Positions 59,506 to 64,000 of a DNA stretch of 64,000 nt are shown here, in pieces; within the stretch, counting starts at the first letter, position 1; each line of letters begins with the position of its first letter. The stretch lies in assembly GCF_003073045.1 (NCBI RefSeq), contig NC_037592.1, positions 12,614,007 through 12,678,006 on the forward strand, given 5' to 3'. The stretch is from Pomacea canaliculata (lineage: Eukaryota > Mollusca > Gastropoda > Architaenioglossa > Ampullariidae). The position numbers were made by a program, and so were the translations under genes. The notes beneath the pieces are model-generated. The model was not told where the DNA came from. It searched no databases and worked only from the letters and a program-made list of their open reading frames with translations.

Positions 59506-62500
59506 CTAGTTCACAGACAGAAACGTGTGTATAAGCTCTCTAAACTTTGACCCCATAATGTAATACACACAGAAATGGACTGAGGAGCGGACTCCACGAC
59601 ACATAAAGACAAAACACCACAATGCCACGTTTAGAGTAAAGTACAAGCTGGTGGAATTTAACTCCTGTAGGAGAAGAGAAAAGATCTGAATACCAATAGT
59701 GGGCATCACACAGATGAGAAAGAGAACAGAGGTCCCGATCAACATCCGGGTTACTGCCATCTCTTTACTCGACATACTAGTACCGAGATGTTCAGTCTTC
59801 TGTGTCCCAGTCGTCATGTTTGTCATCGACTTTCTCTGTTTGACAGCTGCTTGTAGTTTGATGGCGGTAACGGAGGTGCATATCGCTATGGTAATAAAGA
59901 AAGTGATTGGTAGTACCGTTGAGTAGATAATGATGTCAAAAATGTCGATAATTTTTTTGTTTTCCATATAGTACCTGAAATGTTAAATAAAAGTATTCAT
60001 CAAGTTGTCTTTTACTGTTCTGAAATTTTAAAGAAAATTTTTCTCTCATTTCAAATGTTTTTCAGTAGTTAATTTTCCAAGGTTTGTCACGTATCGTCAT
60101 AAAATGTACTTGATACCTATCTGCATCTTAAAAAAATTCGAAACATTGATTACAATGTACATCGTAACTTTGTTAAGAAATCTTTAACCCCTTTATTTAC
60201 AGAAAATGTTTCTGTTTGTCTTCAAACATGGAATCAAAACTAAACTGTTTAAAAACTATCTTGCGTAATCTAAATTACCATTCCCTCCACTCCTCGATCT
60301 GCTTATTGAAGCCTTTGTTTCATATACGTTTAACAGTCGGTTTGTTTCTATTCTTTAGTATGCAGTGCATTGACTTCGAATGAACACAGAAGAAATGCGC
60401 TTTACATATCCGACTATTGCTATTTTGTGACGTGATTAATACCCTTACTTTGTCACTGTCAGGAAGGACCTGGTGATGTTGGCAGAGGGATCGTACATGA
60501 AGCCGACGGTGTGTTTTGGAGCAGAGATAACAAACATTCCTCCAACCAGAATGACACAGCAGACGACAACAATGGCGGTCATGGTGGACGTCTTCAGCAG
60601 CCGCTTTGCGTGGAGGGGACTGACGACACAGAAACAGCGCTCACAGGCGATGACAGCCGACAGCAACTGAGAGGCCCACTCGGCGCTGGTAAAGCCTAAA
60701 TCAGTAACGATACAGTGTCCTCTGATGTTTATAACTCTTTAACTGCATAAAGCACGCCTAGTCGTAAATCATTATTTCTTACGAAGATGAATTATATATC
60801 GAAATATATATTAGACTGTAATGGACAGTAAGATCGAGCGCAACTCACAAAAAAGAAGGAATTTCTATGAAATCAAATGGCGTTGACATAAAACATTTCT
60901 AAAACTCCATCACAAAAAACGCGATGAAAAAGAATTGTCAACACTCACTCCCCGAATAGGCTGTTATGAACCAGGTGTCTGGACTGATATGTTTTCTCAC
61001 TCGGTCCACGACATTCATAAGAAGCAAGATGACGACGTTGACGAGGTCAGCCAGCGCCAGGATGAAAAGACAGACATTGATTCTCTCTCCAAGACCCTGT
61101 CTGTAGAACACCATGGCGCTCAGCACGTTGCCGGGGATTCCCAGGAACAGAAGAAACGGAATCATGAGCCAGCAGATGACCGCCATGAGGATCTCATAAA
61201 TCTTGATAAGACAAAAGAAGATGTCGGTGTGTGAAGCCCAAGAGGTAAAATGAAAAGAAGTTACAGTAGTCACGTTGTTAGTGCATTCGTCATCCAGGGA
61301 AACGGTCACGAATTCAATTGGTTTAGGAATTTTTTAAGCTTTTTTCTTATGTCAGATCATATATGTAGGACATCATATAATCAATTTGTGCACTTCAGTT
61401 ATCTTGTAGTGAGTAAGTCATACAAAGCCAACAAACTGTATCTGATCATTGACCTGCTGTCACTATCAAGAAACAGAAAAGAGATTTAACTACACACATA
61501 AATCAACATGTGTTCAAGGCAAGATACGGGGATCGTTCAAAAAGATCTAAGCCTCACCCATAGTTGAGAAAAGCCCTAGTTGTGGTAAAACACTACCACT
61601 TCTCGGTCAGGTAGTCCAAGAACCTCAATCACTGATGAAAAAGAAAAACAAGTATTAATGGAAGGTACTATGCATCAGAAAGAACACAGCTGGAGGAATC
61701 AGTCAAGTCAAAGCTCAGAGAGAAGCTGAGGGCAGGCGTGCTCTTGCTCCAGGTTAACGCGCCCATTTTTGCTCAGGTTGCAGTAGCTCAAACAACCAAC
61801 TGTGGCTTTGAAGTGCCTCCCCCTCCCCCCCCCACTCACTATACTTAGCTCCGTCTGACTTTTTCCTGTTTCCTAAACTCATATCCAACCGACGTGAACG
61901 TCATTTTGGAAACGATGATGACGTCATATGTTGTTGTGGAGGAGTTTATGATGGTTCAGGATGCCACCTTCTTCCATAAAAGGATTGCAATACTTCAGCA
62001 TCGTTAGACCAAGTTCATTGATTTCAAGAAAGACTAAATAGAATAAGTGTGACAAACTGTCTTGTTTGGTCAACTCCACCATGGTGAGGCCTCGAACATT
62101 TTGAACGACCCTCGTGATATTGCTGCCATGTCAGTTACTGAACCTTTCCGTTTTCGAGATAAACTCGTAGAAACATAGCATACGGAGAATAAAACCTACA
62201 CAATAGACAGTAGGATCGTGCGTGAAAACATTTAAACTGCGAAGACAGCCGATGAAAGATCTGGAAACAGTAATAATGAAGTACATGTTGCCCTCACAGT
62301 TTTCTCGTCTGTAGGTGTCTAGGGATGAGTGTATGGTGTCATGAGAAAAAAGTCTTTTACGTAGCTTTTCTACACCATTGGAAAAATCTATCAATAAATA
62401 AATCTGATTAGCTCAGACGTCACATAAATGACTAAGTGCTAAGTCACTTGTAATACGGAGCTTTGAATGTTTGGTATATTATTTATGTTATTGTTCTTGT

Positions 62501-62637
62501 CTTACTTCAACAGATAGAATGTTTGACTCATGACCAGAAAGTGTTGAATTTGAAGCTGTAGAAACACTCTCAGTGTAGTATTCCCATCGTTCCACATTCG
62601 TTAAATTGATGGTTAACAAGGATTCCATTTCTTTCAT
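59506..62637 (-). CDS. Class A 7TM receptor, copy I, 4 exons
   Basis: Exons: 62637-62506, 61201-60949, 60695-60449, 59974-59506; 366 residues. The 44-codon exon 1 opens MKEMESLL and carries NLTN and NSTLS; it ends SVE at the donor. The junction Ser codon is split A|GC here (A|GT in E, G and H), a silent change across the splice site. TM2 reads LFILALAD. ECL2 and TM4 differ slightly (VILVGGMFVISAP). Exon 4 ends TFLSVN. Intron 1 (1304 bp) holds a mariner remnant (61550-62091). It is the last gene of the array in this window; its 5' flank continues to about 63600. Confidence 0.87.
61550..62091 (+). mobile_element. mariner remnant in intron 1 of receptor I
   Basis: Same insertion as in receptor E: left repeat 'agcctcacccatagttgag' after TA, transposase pieces around LAPSD and RIAILQHR, right repeat '...accatggtgaggc'. 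It is internally deleted further than in E (the N-terminal part is missing). The right TA has mutated. Confidence 0.8.
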
Positions 62638-64000
62638 TATAAGACATCCACGAGCCGTGTCTCGGAATGTTAACAAACAAAGTCCTCTCCACTAAGATTG
62701 ATATTTATTCCAGATACTGTGTTTGTCCCAGTCGTACTTAGCCTGACACTCAAGATGAAAATGAGTGTTTCTCACCAGTCTAAGATATGGATGTAAGCTA
62801 TTATCGAATTTTTCTCTTGCTCCCAAATTTAGAAGATGCATTAGTTGAACACAAAGAACAAACACAGTAACTGTTGCGTGTATAATTAAAGACTATTTTC
62901 AAGATAGGTGTAGTTGGTAAATACTAACCTCCCTTGTAGTGATTGATCCGTTAAACATGGACAAATGTCACCAGACTAGTTTTAAAGGACGACATTTTTC
63001 TGTGTACATACTTTGTTGACAGAGGGATATTTAATTGCAAGGGTTGTTGTACAAAAAGGACTGATTTTTTAAATCTCAGTTATGACAAACTAATTCGTGT
63101 CGAAGATTTATACATTCACAAATATCGTTTGGAACTCATAATTATAGGTATCTTCTCTTGCAAAAGTGAGAAAATAATGCCATAGAATTTTAATAACTCA
63201 AATTGATGGATATTTTAACTAATAAAATGATTTGTGTGTGTGCGTGTGCCTGCTCTTTCATAGGCATAATATTTAATCAGTGCGGGTATATTTGTCTGCC
63301 TTGCTCACCCTGTCCTCTACTAAAGATTCTGTTTCAGTAAGAGTTTCACACACTGATGATCTGTTGTAAACGATGTGTTCGAATTGCAATGATTGTCTGC
63401 AGCTCCTTCTGAAAGATTGTGAGCAATGAATTGTTGTGAAAGTGTCTGAGCATAAAGTATCTTAGCCGCTGTGCATAAAGTGTCTCAGCATCTGTTTATA
63501 AAGTGTCTCAGCAGCTGTTTATAAGGTGTTTTAGCAGTTGTGCACTCTGACGGTGTAGGTAAGAGTTGAACCACTGCTGGCCAAGTCGCTAGGAAATGTT
63601 TCCTTCTGTTGTCACCAAGTGGTGGGGCTATGTGTGTCAGCAAACTTTCTCCCACACAGAGAGAGGCAGAAAGTAGATAGCAAGTGTACGAGGCTTTAAT
63701 GAACGGGTTTGAACAGAAGTTGTCACAGCTCCTCTCGTCACAGCGAGTTTAGTGTCACTCTTCTGTCCGCAGCACATCTGTCTTTTGTCACTTCTCAGTT
63801 CTTCCCTTACACACTAAACTTTCCGCGATGCTCTCGTTCGATGACAATGATCTGGAGCTAGAAACCTCGCCAACTAATGCCGAGCACTTTCTTGCGATGT
63901 TTCACGTCCTCGCCGATGTGTTTCGCGACAAAGATCCTTTTTATTTATATTTCACTTCTACTTTGGGGTTTGAAAAACGGCTGTAGACGGTGACTGATAG
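62638..64000. other. 5' flank of receptor I and right edge
   Basis: Unit-type 5' flank up to about 63600 ('ggccaagtcgctaggaaatg' matches the flank of E near 40965). It includes a minisatellite (63444-63545, listed separately). From about 63620 the sequence is GC-richer and unlike the array, with a short ATG frame at 63828-63986 (52 codons, plus). That frame begins MLSFDDNDLELE and matches nothing I recognise; it could be the start of a gene or element running out of the window. Confidence 0.45.
63444..63545. repeat. Minisatellite, ~24-bp unit, about four copies
   Basis: Imperfect tandem units of the type 'gcataaagtgtctcagcagc' plus a few bases lie in the 5' flank of receptor I. No comparable repeat is seen at this place in the other units. 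Confidence 0.75.

Noticed and set aside
11673-59926. Plus-strand open frames of about 75 codons repeated over exon 4 of the receptors ('MGITQMRKRTEVPINIRV...')
   Set aside because: They are antisense shadows of the TM5-TM6 coding sequence. Their conservation follows from the near-identical sense exons, and no separate start context or splice logic exists.
13098-60699. Plus-strand open frames over exon 3 ('TTQQTTTMAVMVDVFSSRL...') and exon 2 ('DVDEVSQRQEEETDVDSL...')
   Set aside because: Antisense shadows of the TM3-TM4 and TM1-TM2 exons; they end at intron boundaries that only make sense on the minus strand.
1-64000. CRISPR arrays, rRNA or canonical tRNA genes, bacterial operons
   Set aside because: None seen. 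The only tRNA-like sequence is the head of the SINE at 35295.

Overview
The window is animal nuclear DNA: AT-rich, with spliceosomal introns on both strands, a tRNA-derived SINE, an L2-type LINE fragment, mariner, hAT-like and piggyBac remnants, and a few LTR-element fossils. The receptor family (TM3 motif Glu-Arg-Cys followed by a 'SPL..K' tail) is of a type expanded in molluscs. A mollusc, probably a gastropod, is my best reading, but this is inference.

Left end (1-10.7 kb): one plus-strand gene of eight coding exons (2736-8373). It encodes a 504-residue single-pass membrane protein with a signal peptide, a short cysteine-rich ectodomain, one membrane helix and a long acidic, His/Asn/Thr-rich cytoplasmic tail. 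I do not recognise the family. A 226-bp inverted-repeat transposon sits in its last intron.

Main body (about 10.8-63.6 kb): a tandem array of class A (rhodopsin-like) receptor genes, all on the minus strand. Eight copies (called A, B, C, D, E, G, H, I from left to right) are open from start to stop with intact splice sites. One more (F) is a broken fragment. Every gene has the same plan: exon 1 = N-terminus, exon 2 = TM1-TM2, exon 3 = TM3-TM4, exon 4 = TM5-TM7, with intron phases 0, 1 and 2. Predicted lengths are 357-379 residues. Intergenic DNA is duplicated along with the genes, with a repeat period of about 5-10 kb.

Transposons act as time stamps in the array. A mariner element in intron 1 is shared by E, G, H and I, so it predates those duplications. 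A SINE (unit E), a mariner-like MITE (unit H) and an unusual inverted-repeat element (intron 3 of A) are each present in one unit and absent from the same place in paralogous units. Between H and I, a piggyBac remnant carries a nested solo LTR with a 5-bp target duplication.

The most interesting features are the array itself (a four-exon receptor expansion lacking the usual class A disulphide), the near-identity of short exon cores among genes whose introns have strongly diverged, and the palindromic element at 12725-13111. All statements come from reading by eye; no alignment or search was run.
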